Below are positions 53,848 through 62,593 of a DNA stretch of 64,000 nt, one piece after another. Positions within the stretch are counted from its first letter, which is position 1. The number at the start of each line of letters is the position of its first letter. A program made the position numbers and the translations under genes. The DNA lies in the NCBI RefSeq assembly GCF_022095675.1, contig NZ_JAHYSG010000036.1, forward strand, positions 39,706-103,705, given 5' to 3'. The notes below the pieces were generated by a model. That model was not told where the DNA came from and did no database searches. It saw only the letters and a program-made list of their open reading frames with translations. Origin of the DNA: Dactylosporangium sp. AC04546 (GTDB lineage: Bacteria; Actinomycetota; Actinomycetes; Mycobacteriales; Micromonosporaceae).

Positions 53848-56804
53848 CGTCCGTGCCCGTCGCCGTGCGCGGCCCGATCGCCGTGATCCCCTCGCCGAAG
53901 GCGATCGCGCAGCTCGGCCAGCGGCCGGACGAGCTGCTCCAGGAGCTGCGGGACCTCTCGGCCGGCGGCGTGCTGCCGGGGCGCCTGGAGCCGCAGGATC
54001 GGCGGCTGCTGCTGTACACCCGCCGGTCCGTGGCCTCGCTGTATCTCACCAAGCGCGCGGACGCGTATCGCCTGGGCAGCGTGTCGCGCCGGTCGTTCCG
54101 GGACGAGGAGCGGCTGCTCGCCGGGGCGCTGCTGGTGCGCTGCCCGGGCGGCTGGCGGTCCTACCAGGACGTGCGCGACCTGGGCGACCCCGGCGGCGGG
54201 CTCCTGCAGCCGGCCCGCTCGGCGCACTGGCCGGAGCTGTGCCGCGCGTGGGACAGCCTCGGCGCGCTCGCCCAGGCGGTGCCGGCCGCACCGGACCGCC
54301 ACACCGCGTTCCTCGACCTGCTGACCGGCGTGGTGGAGGCCGGCCGGGACATCGAGATCGGCCAGAAGAGCAACGCGCGGCCCATGCCGTACCGCAGCCA
54401 CCGCGCGACCGGGGAGCAGCGCTTCTCGGGCCGGGGCGTGTACACGTTCGAGCTGACCCGCCGCGCCGACCTCCAGAAGGGCGACCTGGTCTACGTCGAG
54501 GAGCAGCCGGCGCTGCGCGGACGGGTGGAGCGCAACACCGGCCGCGAGCTGACCGTCCGGTTCGAGGGCGCGCTCGACTACCGCACCATCCCGCCCCAGG
54601 GCGCGTTCCGGCCGCTGCCGAGCACCCGGGTGTACCGCGCGCAGCTCGACGCCGTCGAGTCCGTGCGCGCCGGCAGGGTGGCGAACCCGGCAGTGCCGGC
54701 CGCCCTGATCGACCGGCGCTTCGCGGCGTACCCCCTGGACCGGGCCGCCCGGCCGCGGCGGTCGCTGGACGCCCGCCAGCTGGAGGCGTTCCACCGCGCC
54801 CTGGCCGTGCCCGACCTCCTGCTGGTGCTCGGGCCGCCGGGCACCGGCAAGACCACGACCATCGTGGAGACGGCGGTCGCCGCCGCGGCCCGAGGCGAGC
54901 GGGTGCTCATCACCTCGCACACCAACCGCGCCGTCGACAACGTCCTGGAGCACCTGCCCCCGGATCTCCGGGCGGTCCGGGTGGGCAACGAGGGTTCGAT
55001 GACCTCCGCCGCGCGGGCCCTGCTGGTGGACACCCAGGTCGACGCGGTGCGCCAGGGCATCCTCGCCACGACCGAGGCCGTCGCGGAGCAGCTGTCCGGT
55101 TTCGGGCGGGACCGGGACGTGATCGACCGGTGGGCGGCCCAGCTCACGAGCCGGGTCGCCGACGCCCGCGCCGCCGAGGACCGGGCGGTCGCCACGGACG
55201 GCGCGCTGGCCGCGGCCACGCGGCGCGCGCACGAGCCGATCCGGGCCGGGCTCGACGCCGCCCGGACCGAGGCCGACCGGTGCCGGACGGTCGTGCAGCG
55301 CCTCGACCGGGACCTCGCCGCGGCCCGCGACCGCACGGCCGGCGCGCAGGCCCGGGCCGCCGCCAGGGGAGCGTTCGCGTTCGCGCACCGCTGGTGGGCC
55401 GGCCGGGCCGAACGGCGGGCCGGCGAGCTGCGGGCGGCACGGTCCGCGGCGCAGGCCGAGGCCGGCGGGGCGGACGCCCGCGCGGCGGAGCTGCTCGCCC
55501 AGGCGGCGACGCTGGTGGCCGGCGATCCCGAGGCCGCCCGGCTGACCGCCGAACGCGACCGGTTCCGCGAGGAGCGCGACGGCGCGCTCGCCGACGCCGC
55601 CCGGGCCGCCGAGGTCATCCGGGGCAGCCTGCGCCGGTTCACCGCCGTGCCGCCGGCCCCCGCCGACCTGGCCGGCCACGAGCGGTTCGCGCAGTGGGCC
55701 GGTGGCTCGATCGCCATGCTCGTGCGGCGCAGCGCGCTGCTGGCCGAGTGGCGGGCGCGGATCGCCACCGCCGACGTGCCGCTGCAGCGCGAGCTGGTCC
55801 GCTACGCCGACGTGGTGGCCGCCACCTGCATCGGCACGGCGACCAGCCTGCACCTCGCCGGCCTCGACTTCGACCTGGCCATCGTCGACGAGGCCGGGCA
55901 GATCTCCACGCCGAACCTGCTCGTCCCGCTGGTCCGGGCCCGCCGGGGCGTGCTCGTCGGCGATCACCGGCAGCTGCCACCGTTCCTCGACGACGACGTG
56001 CGGCGCTGGGCGGACGGGCTGGCCCGGACCTCGGACCTGCCGGAGCCGGTCGTCCGCCAGATCGGCGAGCTGCTGCGCCAGAGCGGTTTCGAGCGGCTGT
56101 ACCCCGCGGCCGGCCGGGACAACGGCGTCATGCTCAGCGTGCAGCGGCGCATGCCACGGGTGCTGGCCGACTTCGTCTCGGCCGCCTTCTACGACGGGCT
56201 GCTGGGCACCGAACACCGCGGCGGCGCGGCCGACCCGGTGTTCCGCAGCCCGTTCGCGATGGTGGACACGGCCGACCGGCTCCCGCAGGAGCGGTACGAG
56301 GAGCGCCTGTCCGGCGGCGAGGCGTGGCAGCAGCACGGCTACCGCAACGCCGCCGAGGCGGAACTGATCGCCGAGCTGGTGCACCGCGGCGCCGGCGCCT
56401 ACCCGACGTGGGCGGTGATCGTGCCGTACAAGGCGCAGGTCGCGCTGGTCGTGGACCGGCTCGGTGCCCTGCTCGGCGACGCCGGGCCGGTCGCCGACAA
56501 CGTCGGGACGGTCGACTCGTTCCAGGGCGGCGAGCGGGACCTCGTGGTCTTCGGCTTCACCCGCAGCAACGACCGGGGCGAGGTGGGCTTCCTCACCGAG
56601 CTGCGCCGCCTGAACGTCGCGATCACCCGGGCCCGGCAGCAGCTGGTGCTGGTGGGCGACAGCACCACGCTCGGCGCCGCCACCGACCGCGGGTTCGCCG
56701 CGCTGATCCGCTCGCTGAACACGCACCTCGCCCGGCACGGGGACGTGCGGCGCTCCGCGGATGTGCTGTCGCTGCTGCGCGCCACGGCGGGGCAGCGCCC
56801 GTGA
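53844..56804 (+). CDS. UPF1-like superfamily 1 helicase with coiled-coil insert
   Basis: A 986-residue helicase. Residues 195–255 form a beta-barrel (DLVYVEEQPALRGRVERNTG) like the 1B domain of UPF1 relatives. The core has Walker A GPPGTGKTTT (330–339), motif Ia TSHTNRAVDNVL, Walker B VDEAGQIS (about 680–687), motif III GDHRQLPP, motif IV QRRMP, motif V TVDSFQGGERD (about 887–897) and motif VI NVAITRARQQ (about 923–932). A helical, Ala/Arg/Glu-rich insert (about 410–600) is probably a coiled coil. It should move 5' to 3' on single-stranded DNA or RNA. Four-base overlaps to both neighbours show tight coupling to the nuclease–pseudokinase and the winged-helix gene. Confidence 0.93.
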   Translation: MTSVPVAVRGPIAVIPSPKAIAQLGQRPDELLQELRDLSAGGVLPGRLEPQDRRLLLYTRRSVASLYLTKRADAYRLGSVSRRSFRDEERLLAGALLVRCPGGWRSYQDVRDLGDPGGGLLQPARSAHWPELCRAWDSLGALAQAVPAAPDRHTAFLDLLTGVVEAGRDIEIGQKSNARPMPYRSHRATGEQRFSGRGVYTFELTRRADLQKGDLVYVEEQPALRGRVERNTGRELTVRFEGALDYRTIPPQGAFRPLPSTRVYRAQLDAVESVRAGRVANPAVPAALIDRRFAAYPLDRAARPRRSLDARQLEAFHRALAVPDLLLVLGPPGTGKTTTIVETAVAAAARGERVLITSHTNRAVDNVLEHLPPDLRAVRVGNEGSMTSAARALLVDTQVDAVRQGILATTEAVAEQLSGFGRDRDVIDRWAAQLTSRVADARAAEDRAVATDGALAAATRRAHEPIRAGLDAARTEADRCRTVVQRLDRDLAAARDRTAGAQARAAARGAFAFAHRWWAGRAERRAGELRAARSAAQAEAGGADARAAELLAQAATLVAGDPEAARLTAERDRFREERDGALADAARAAEVIRGSLRRFTAVPPAPADLAGHERFAQWAGGSIAMLVRRSALLAEWRARIATADVPLQRELVRYADVVAATCIGTATSLHLAGLDFDLAIVDEAGQISTPNLLVPLVRARRGVLVGDHRQLPPFLDDDVRRWADGLARTSDLPEPVVRQIGELLRQSGFERLYPAAGRDNGVMLSVQRRMPRVLADFVSAAFYDGLLGTEHRGGAADPVFRSPFAMVDTADRLPQERYEERLSGGEAWQQHGYRNAAEAELIAELVHRGAGAYPTWAVIVPYKAQVALVVDRLGALLGDAGPVADNVGTVDSFQGGERDLVVFGFTRSNDRGEVGFLTELRRLNVAITRARQQLVLVGDSTTLGAATDRGFAALIRSLNTHLARHGDVRRSADVLSLLRATAGQRP

Positions 56805-57976
56805 AGCGGCTCATCTACCCGGCCCGCAGGGCGGTCGAGCACGCCGTCACGGTCCCCGGCGTGCAGCCGCTGCGCCTGTTCCCGGTGCTCTGGCCGCTCT
56901 GGCAGGTGGAGATCAGCGCGAACGTGTACGAGGAGCCGTCGTACGAGATCGTCGACCACTTCCTGGTCCGGGCGGTCGCCGAGGCCGGGCTGGACACCGG
57001 CGCGGAGCTCGCCCGCTTCCTGGCCCTGCCGGTGTCGATGGTCCAGCGCTGCCTGGCCTACCTGGCCCTCATCGGGCACGTGCGGGTCGCGGACGACCGG
57101 GTCACGCTGACCGAGCTCGGCGCCCGCGCGCTGCGGGACGGGGTCCGCTACGAGCCCAGGGAGGCCCGGCAGCTGCAGTACTTCGAGCAGTTCACCGGCC
57201 GGCCGCTGACCCGGGCCCACCACGACGGCGCGGTCACCGTCCTGCCGGCGCCCGAGGTCGCCGACGACCAGGTCACCGACGGCAGCCGCTTCCTGCCGCT
57301 GTTCTCCACGGCCCAGTTCCGGCCGGAGCTCGTCACCGCGCTCGCCGCGCGCCCCGACCGGGCCGCGTTCAACGTGCCGAGCCAGCTGCACGACCTGCGG
57401 TTCGAGGGGCAGCGGGACGGCTACCTCGCCGTCTACCTGATCGAGACGGCCGGTCACGGGCTGCTCGCCTACACCGCCGCCGCCGAGGACCGCGACACCC
57501 TTCTCGAGCGGGTCTGCGCGGAGGCGGCGGGCGTCGGCGACCTCATCGAGGCGGAGGGCCTCGGCGACCCGCGGCGCATCTGGACCGACTGGCTGCGCGA
57601 CCGGGGCGGGGAACCCGGCCTGCTGCGCCGCCTGCCGAGCGGGGTGTGGCGGGCGACCTTCGCCGCCGCCGCGTTCGGCGACCAGCCGAAGCTGCCGGTG
57701 TCCCGCGCCGGCACGTTCCAGCTGCGGCACCACCACTTCCTCCAGCTCTGGTGCGACGACGCGCGCCTGCGGCGCCAGGCGCTGCTCGAGCGCGCCCTCG
57801 GCGTCGTGCGGCTGCCGGACGTCGAGACCGTGGACCACCTCGACCGCCGGGTCCAGCAGCTGGCGCACCTGCTGGAGGTGGCGCCGGTGACCGTGGAGGA
57901 GCTCCGTGCGCACGCCGTCCGGACCGGGGCGGCCGACCGCCTGCCCCTGCTGGACGCGTTGACCGTTCAACCGTGA
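56801..57976 (+). CDS. Unrecognised winged-helix protein of the helicase–kinase operon
   Basis: A 391-residue soluble protein that I do not recognise. Residues about 38–105 read as a winged helix (YEIVDHFLVRAVAEAGL, ELARFLALPVSMVQRCLAYL, ADDRVTLTELGARAL), like initiators or regulators. The middle has strands (GAVTVLPAPEV, GYLAVYLIETAGHGLLAY), and the end is a helical bundle (LRRQALLERALGVVRL, LDRRVQQLAHLLEV). The size and the link to an SF1 helicase suggest a DNA-binding adaptor. GTG start overlaps the helicase stop. A gap of 23 bases separates it from the VWA gene, the only gap in the operon. Confidence 0.75.
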   Translation: MKRLIYPARRAVEHAVTVPGVQPLRLFPVLWPLWQVEISANVYEEPSYEIVDHFLVRAVAEAGLDTGAELARFLALPVSMVQRCLAYLALIGHVRVADDRVTLTELGARALRDGVRYEPREARQLQYFEQFTGRPLTRAHHDGAVTVLPAPEVADDQVTDGSRFLPLFSTAQFRPELVTALAARPDRAAFNVPSQLHDLRFEGQRDGYLAVYLIETAGHGLLAYTAAAEDRDTLLERVCAEAAGVGDLIEAEGLGDPRRIWTDWLRDRGGEPGLLRRLPSGVWRATFAAAAFGDQPKLPVSRAGTFQLRHHHFLQLWCDDARLRRQALLERALGVVRLPDVETVDHLDRRVQQLAHLLEVAPVTVEELRAHAVRTGAADRLPLLDALTVQP

Positions 57977-57999
57977 CTCGTCATGCCTGAAAGGACGTC

Positions 58000-58872
58000 G
58001 TGTACTCCGCCGAGATCAACCGGAACCAGCCGGCCTGCCTGCTGCTGCTCATCGACCAGTCCACTTCGATGTCGTCGGCCTGGGCCGACACGGGCACGAC
58101 GAAGGCCGGCCAGCTCGCGCTCGCGGTCAACCGCATCCTGGGCAACGCCGTGATGCTGTGCACCAAGGGCGACAACCGTGTCTTCGACTACTTCGAGGTG
58201 GGCATCCTCGGCTACGGCGAGGGGGTCCGGCCCATCCTCCACGGTGCCCGTCCCGGCCACGAGGTGCTGCCGATCAGCGAGCTGGCGTTCAACCCCATGC
58301 GGCTCGACCAGGTGAGACGCAAGGTGCCCGACGGCGGGGGCGGCGTGGTCGAGATCCAGACCACCCTGCCGGTGTGGGTCGACGCCGTCGCCGACGGCTG
58401 GACGCCGATGGTCGCCGCCATGCAAGAGGCCGAGCGCCTGATGGCGGACTGGTGCGCCGGCCACCGGCGGAGCTTCCCGCCCATCGTGATGAACATCACG
58501 GACGGTGAGAGCACCGACGGCGACCCGCGGGATGCCGCCGCGCGGCTGCGGTCCACGGGGACCGGCGACGGCGGCACCCTGCTGTTCAACATCCACCTGG
58601 CGAGCGGCGCCGGCAACGCGGCGACGTTCCCGGACTCGGCCACCGGCCTGCCGGACCACTACGCGTCCCTGCTGTTCGACATGTCCAGCCCGCTGCCGCC
58701 GCCGATGTCCGCCGCCGCCGAGCACCTCGGGTACCAGGTCCAGCCCGGCTCCCGCGGCTTCCTGTACAACGCCGAGGCGTACCGGATGATCGAGTTCCTC
58801 GACATCGGCACCCGCGCGGCCACGCCCACCGGCCTGCTGGAGCTCACCGCCGGGCCGGAGTCGATGCGGTGA
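58000..58872 (+). CDS. TerY-type VWA domain protein
   Basis: A 290-residue protein with one von Willebrand factor A domain (about 10–245). The metal site is complete: D19-x-S21-x-S23 in LIDQSTSMS, the Thr in GWTPMVAAM and the Asp in NITDGEST. This matches the TerY group (adjacent strand FEVGILGYG). In TerY-P triads the VWA protein is coupled to a PP2C phosphatase and a kinase and is thought to be the target or scaffold. A GAAAGGA site fits the GTG start. Its stop overlaps the phosphatase start (GTGA). No TerD or TerC is in the window. Confidence 0.9.
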   Translation: MYSAEINRNQPACLLLLIDQSTSMSSAWADTGTTKAGQLALAVNRILGNAVMLCTKGDNRVFDYFEVGILGYGEGVRPILHGARPGHEVLPISELAFNPMRLDQVRRKVPDGGGGVVEIQTTLPVWVDAVADGWTPMVAAMQEAERLMADWCAGHRRSFPPIVMNITDGESTDGDPRDAAARLRSTGTGDGGTLLFNIHLASGAGNAATFPDSATGLPDHYASLLFDMSSPLPPPMSAAAEHLGYQVQPGSRGFLYNAEAYRMIEFLDIGTRAATPTGLLELTAGPESMR

Positions 58873-59576
58873 CCGAGGTGGCGGCGGTGATCCGGACCGT
58901 GCCCAAGCTCGGCCGCGGGCCGGCCGAGAACGAGGACAGCGCCACGATGGACGCCGCGCTCGGCCGGTTCGCCGTCGCCGACGGGGCGTCCACCTCGGCC
59001 CGCCCGGAGGTCTGGAGCCGGCTGCTGGTGTCGGCGTGCGTGGAGGAGGACGCCGACCCGCTGGAGCCGCGGACGCTCGCCCACCTGCGCGAGCGCTGGC
59101 TGGCGGCGGTCGCCGACCCGGCGCTGCCGTGGTTCGCCCAGGCCAAGCTGGAACAGGGCGCCGACGCCGCCTTCGTCAGCCTGCGGCTCGATCCGGTCGC
59201 CGCCACCTACCAGGCCACCGGCGTCGGTGACTCGTGCCTGTTCCACCTGCGGGCCGACCGCATCGTGCGGGTCGGGCCGGTCGAGCGGGCCGGCGGGTTC
59301 AACCGCTTCCCGCTGCTGCTCAGCAGCCGGGCGGCCGCGGCCGCACCGGGCGGGACGGCGCTCGCCGGGAGCTACCGGCCGGGTGACGTCTTCGCGCTGG
59401 CGACCGACGCGATGGCGCACTTCCTGCTCGGCGTGCACGAGCGCATCGGCCGGCTGCCGTCGCTCGCGGCGCTGGTCCGCAGCCCGGAGACGTTCGCCCG
59501 GCAGACCGCGCGGTACCGCTGGCGGGGCCGGATCGCCAACGACGACACGACGCTGTGCGTGGTGACCACCAGGTGA
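58869..59576 (+). CDS. PP2C-type Ser/Thr phosphatase
   Basis: A 235-residue single-domain phosphatase. Metal-binding motifs are present: E20/N21 with D23 in GPAENEDSAT, D38-G39 in AVADGAST, the ATGVGDSCLF strand, FALATDAMA and the terminal ANDDTTLCVV. Short for the family, as in TerY-P triads, with a small flap region. It should remove phosphate from the kinase, the VWA protein or the nuclease–pseudokinase. Four-base overlaps at both ends couple it to the VWA and kinase genes. Confidence 0.92.
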   Translation: MTEVAAVIRTVPKLGRGPAENEDSATMDAALGRFAVADGASTSARPEVWSRLLVSACVEEDADPLEPRTLAHLRERWLAAVADPALPWFAQAKLEQGADAAFVSLRLDPVAATYQATGVGDSCLFHLRADRIVRVGPVERAGGFNRFPLLLSSRAAAAAPGGTALAGSYRPGDVFALATDAMAHFLLGVHERIGRLPSLAALVRSPETFARQTARYRWRGRIANDDTTLCVVTTR

Positions 59577-61492
59577 GGCTGCCGCAGCCGTTCGACTACA
59601 AGATGGCCCTGCAGGCCCCGACGGTGTCCTTCCTCGACGAGGAGCTGCGCCGCTGTGACCCGCGGCGCGACCCGCTGGGCATGCCGGCCAGCGTCGCCGG
59701 CGGGTTCGCCGTCACCTTCGACGTGGCCGTCGAGCGGCACCGGTACGCCGTGCGCTGCTTCTACCGGCAGGGCAACCACCTCCAGCAGCGGTACGCGGCG
59801 GTGGCGAAGTTCGTCCGGGACAGCCGCCTGCCGTTCCTCGTCGAGGTGGACTACCTGGACGCCGGCATCCGGGTCGGCACGGACGTGTACCCCGTCGTGC
59901 GGATGCCGTGGGTCGACGGCGCGCGGCTCGACGACTGGATCGACGACCACCTGGACGATCCGCACGCCCTGAACCGGGTCCGCCGCAACATCGCCGACGC
60001 GGTCGCCGGACTGCGCGGGCACGACGCCGCCCACGGCGACCTCCAGCACGGCAACATCCTGGTGCGGCCCGACGGGGCCGTCCGGCTGGTCGACTACGAC
60101 GGCATGTACCTGCCCGCGCTGCGCGGCTACGGCGCGGCCGAGCAGGGGCACCGCAACTATCAGCACCCCGAGCGGAGGACACAGTTCGACGCGACGCTCG
60201 ACCTGTTCGCGGCCCACGTGATCGACCTCTCGCTGGCCGGGCTCATCCACGAGCCGGGGCTCTGGCGGGAGCTCAACAAGAACAACGGCGAGGGCCTGCT
60301 GTTCTCGGCCGGCGACTTCGCCGACCCGGGCTCGTCCCCGGCCTTCGCCCGGCTGGCCGCGATACCGCCGCTCGCGGAGCCCGCGCGGCGGCTGCACCGG
60401 GCGTGCGAGGCCGGGTTCGACGGGATCGCCGCGGCCCTGGCCGGCGAGCCGGTCAGCGGCTCTGCACGCGGCCGGTCCAGCGCCCGGCCCGGTGGCCCGC
60501 AGCCGCTCGTCCTGCAGGCGACCGACCGGGCCGGCCTGCTGGCGCACCAGGGCGACGAGGCGACCGTCGTCGGCCGGGTCCTGCGCACGAAGACCATCCA
60601 GCGCACCGGGACCATCACGTTCCTGAACTTCGGCGACTTCCGGCGGGGCGCCTTCACCGTCGTCGCCTGGGAACGGGGGCACCGCGACCTGGTGCGGGCG
60701 TTCGGTTCGCCCGAGGACCTCGACGGGAAGTGGGTGTCCGTCACCGGGCTGCTGTCGATCTTCGAGAAGGGCGGGGTGCGGACGCCGCAGATCGAGCTGC
60801 CCAACGCCCGCGCCGTCCGCGTGCTCACCGGGGCGCAGGCGACCGCGCTGCTCGCCTCTGCCGCGACGGCCCCAGGGGCGGCCACCGGGGCATCCGCGAG
60901 GGCGGCGTCGACGGCCGCGGGTGGCCCGGTCGCCGGCCTCGACGACCAGCTCAGCCAGCTCTACACATCAACCGGGTTCACCAGCCGGCTCGGCGGGGCC
61001 ACGGGTGCCACAGCGGCGACCCCGCCGGCGGCCGGCCCGGCGAGCCCGCCGCCGCGGCAATCGACGCCGCCACCACGCCGGCCCACACCACCGCCGCGCC
61101 AGCCGAGCACCGGCCGGACGCCGCCGGGCCGGCCGTTCTCGCCACCTCCCGGCCCGTCCTCAGCGCCGCCCCACTCCGGCCCGCCGTACTCGGGGCCGCC
61201 CTACGGCGGGCCGTCGCGGCCGACCGGCCCGCCCTGGCCGGGCCGCACACCCGCGCCCCACCAGCGGCCGGACGACTTCGACGGCATCGGCCTGATCGCG
61301 GTCGCCGCGGCCCTCTTCCTGGGCCCGGCCGGCCTGATGGTGAGCGTGTACGCCATGTCGCGGGAGCGTCTCCGGCACCCCGTCGACCGGGTGGCCGGGG
61401 TGGTCGCGATCCCGATCTCGATCCTCTGGATGCTGTACTGCTGCTGCGTCGGGTTCAACAACTTCGCGCAGGGATTGCTGGCCGGCGGCTGA
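59573..61492 (+). CDS. Membrane-anchored protein kinase with OB-fold-like domain
   Basis: A 639-residue kinase of the TerY-P type. The kinase domain covers about 40–290: the beta-3 position reads YAVRCF (Arg where Lys is usual), the catalytic loop HGDLQHGN (154–161) is intact, and DFG is DYD (174–176). Residues about 320–410 read as an OB-type beta-barrel (ATVVGRVLRTKTIQRTG, GKWVSVTGLLSIFEKGG), suited to nucleic acid. A Pro-rich stretch (about 475–560) is followed by two membrane helices near the C-terminus (about 566–590 and 602–630). It could join nucleic-acid sensing to membrane localisation. Last gene of the operon; the SDR gene beyond is convergent. Confidence 0.9.
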   Translation: MRLPQPFDYKMALQAPTVSFLDEELRRCDPRRDPLGMPASVAGGFAVTFDVAVERHRYAVRCFYRQGNHLQQRYAAVAKFVRDSRLPFLVEVDYLDAGIRVGTDVYPVVRMPWVDGARLDDWIDDHLDDPHALNRVRRNIADAVAGLRGHDAAHGDLQHGNILVRPDGAVRLVDYDGMYLPALRGYGAAEQGHRNYQHPERRTQFDATLDLFAAHVIDLSLAGLIHEPGLWRELNKNNGEGLLFSAGDFADPGSSPAFARLAAIPPLAEPARRLHRACEAGFDGIAAALAGEPVSGSARGRSSARPGGPQPLVLQATDRAGLLAHQGDEATVVGRVLRTKTIQRTGTITFLNFGDFRRGAFTVVAWERGHRDLVRAFGSPEDLDGKWVSVTGLLSIFEKGGVRTPQIELPNARAVRVLTGAQATALLASAATAPGAATGASARAASTAAGGPVAGLDDQLSQLYTSTGFTSRLGGATGATAATPPAAGPASPPPRQSTPPPRRPTPPPRQPSTGRTPPGRPFSPPPGPSSAPPHSGPPYSGPPYGGPSRPTGPPWPGRTPAPHQRPDDFDGIGLIAVAAALFLGPAGLMVSVYAMSRERLRHPVDRVAGVVAIPISILWMLYCCCVGFNNFAQGLLAGG

Positions 61493-61495
61493 CGG

Positions 61496-62224
61496 TCAGC
61501 GGAAGTAGCTGGCGCCGTTCAGATCCAGCACCGAGCCCGACGACCACTCCGACGACGCCAGGAACAGCACCGCCGCGGCGACCTCCTCGGGCCGCGCGAC
61601 CCGGTTGAACGGGCTCTGCGCACGGATCGCGTCGCCGTCGCCCTGGTCCATGATCGCCTGGCCCACGTCGGTGGCGACGAAGCCGGGGGCGACGGCGTTG
61701 ACGGCGATGCCGCTCGGGCCGAGGGCCAGCGCGAGCGACTGGGTCATCGAGTTGAGCCCGGCCTTCGCCGCGCCGTAGGCGGGGTAGCGGGGCTCGCCAC
61801 GGAACGCGCCGCGCGACGACACGTTGACGATCCGCCCGCCCGGGCCCAGGTGGCGCGCCGCGCAGAAGCAGACGTTGGCCGGGCCGAGCAGGTTGACGGC
61901 GAGCGTCTCCTGCCAGGCCGCCTGCCACTCGTCGTAGCCCTGCTCCAGGATCGGGTGCTCGATCGCCGTCGCCGCGTTGTTCACGACCACGTCCAGGCCG
62001 CCGAGGGCCGCCGCGGCGGCGTCGACGAACGCGCGCACCGATGCCGGGTCGCCGAGGTCGCCCGACACGATCGCGTGGCCCTCGCCGGGCAGGGCGGCGA
62101 GGTCGAGGCCGGGGGAGTTGCGGTGGTGCAGGGCGACGCGGTCGCCGTTCGCGGCGAAGGCGTGGGCGATCGCGGCGCCGATGCCCCGGGACGCGCCCGT
62201 GACCAGGACTCTACGTGCAGACAT
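61496..62224 (-). CDS. Short-chain dehydrogenase/reductase (SDR)
   Basis: A 242-residue classical SDR. The NAD(P) loop TGASRGIG is at about 8–15, NNAAT follows, and the active site has Ser in NVSSRG and Tyr/Lys in YPAYGAAKAG. The C-terminus SGSVLDLNGASYFR is typical of FabG-like oxidoreductases. Substrate unknown. It is convergent with the kinase gene, with three bases between the stops, and divergent from the HIT gene (18 bases). It probably belongs to the flanking chromosome and not to the nuclease–kinase operon. Confidence 0.92.
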   Translation of the reverse strand: MSARRVLVTGASRGIGAAIAHAFAANGDRVALHHRNSPGLDLAALPGEGHAIVSGDLGDPASVRAFVDAAAAALGGLDVVVNNAATAIEHPILEQGYDEWQAAWQETLAVNLLGPANVCFCAARHLGPGGRIVNVSSRGAFRGEPRYPAYGAAKAGLNSMTQSLALALGPSGIAVNAVAPGFVATDVGQAIMDQGDGDAIRAQSPFNRVARPEEVAAAVLFLASSEWSSGSVLDLNGASYFR

Positions 62225-62242
62225 GCGGCCTAGTATGCCTAG

Positions 62243-62593
62243 GTGACGAATGACTGCCTGTTCTGCCGCATCGTCGCGGGGGAGATCCCGGCGACCGTGG
62301 TCCACGAGACCGACGAGACGCTCGCGTTCCGTGACATCGGGCCCAAGGCGCCTGTCCACGTGCTCGTGATCCCCAAGGAGCACTTCACCGACGTCGCCGC
62401 GCTCGCCGTCGCCGACCCGGGCCTCGCCGGGAAGGTGCTGGCCGCCTGCGCCGCGGTCGCCGCGGCGGAGGGGCTCACCGAGGACGGGTACCGGGTGATC
62501 TTCAACGCCGGTCCGCACAGCGGCCAGGAGGTCTTCCACGTCCACGCGCACGTCCTCGGCGGCAGGCCACTGGGCCCGATGGTCTCGGCATGA
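62243..62593 (+). CDS. HIT family (HINT-type) nucleotide hydrolase
   Basis: A 116-residue histidine-triad protein. C5-x2-C8 in NDCLFCRI, the KAPVHVLVIPKEHF segment and the triad H99-V-H101-A-H103 are present. HINT enzymes cleave phosphoramidates of AMP. It starts at a GTG; its stop overlaps the next start (ATGA). In many actinobacteria a gene of this type follows rsmE closely, so it marks the right border of the inserted region. Confidence 0.94.
   Translation: MTNDCLFCRIVAGEIPATVVHETDETLAFRDIGPKAPVHVLVIPKEHFTDVAALAVADPGLAGKVLAACAAVAAAEGLTEDGYRVIFNAGPHSGQEVFHVHAHVLGGRPLGPMVSA

Noticed and set aside
58000..61492. Classical tellurite-resistance operon
   Set aside because: The VWA/PP2C/kinase triad is present but no TerB, TerC, TerD or TerZ homologue is in the window.
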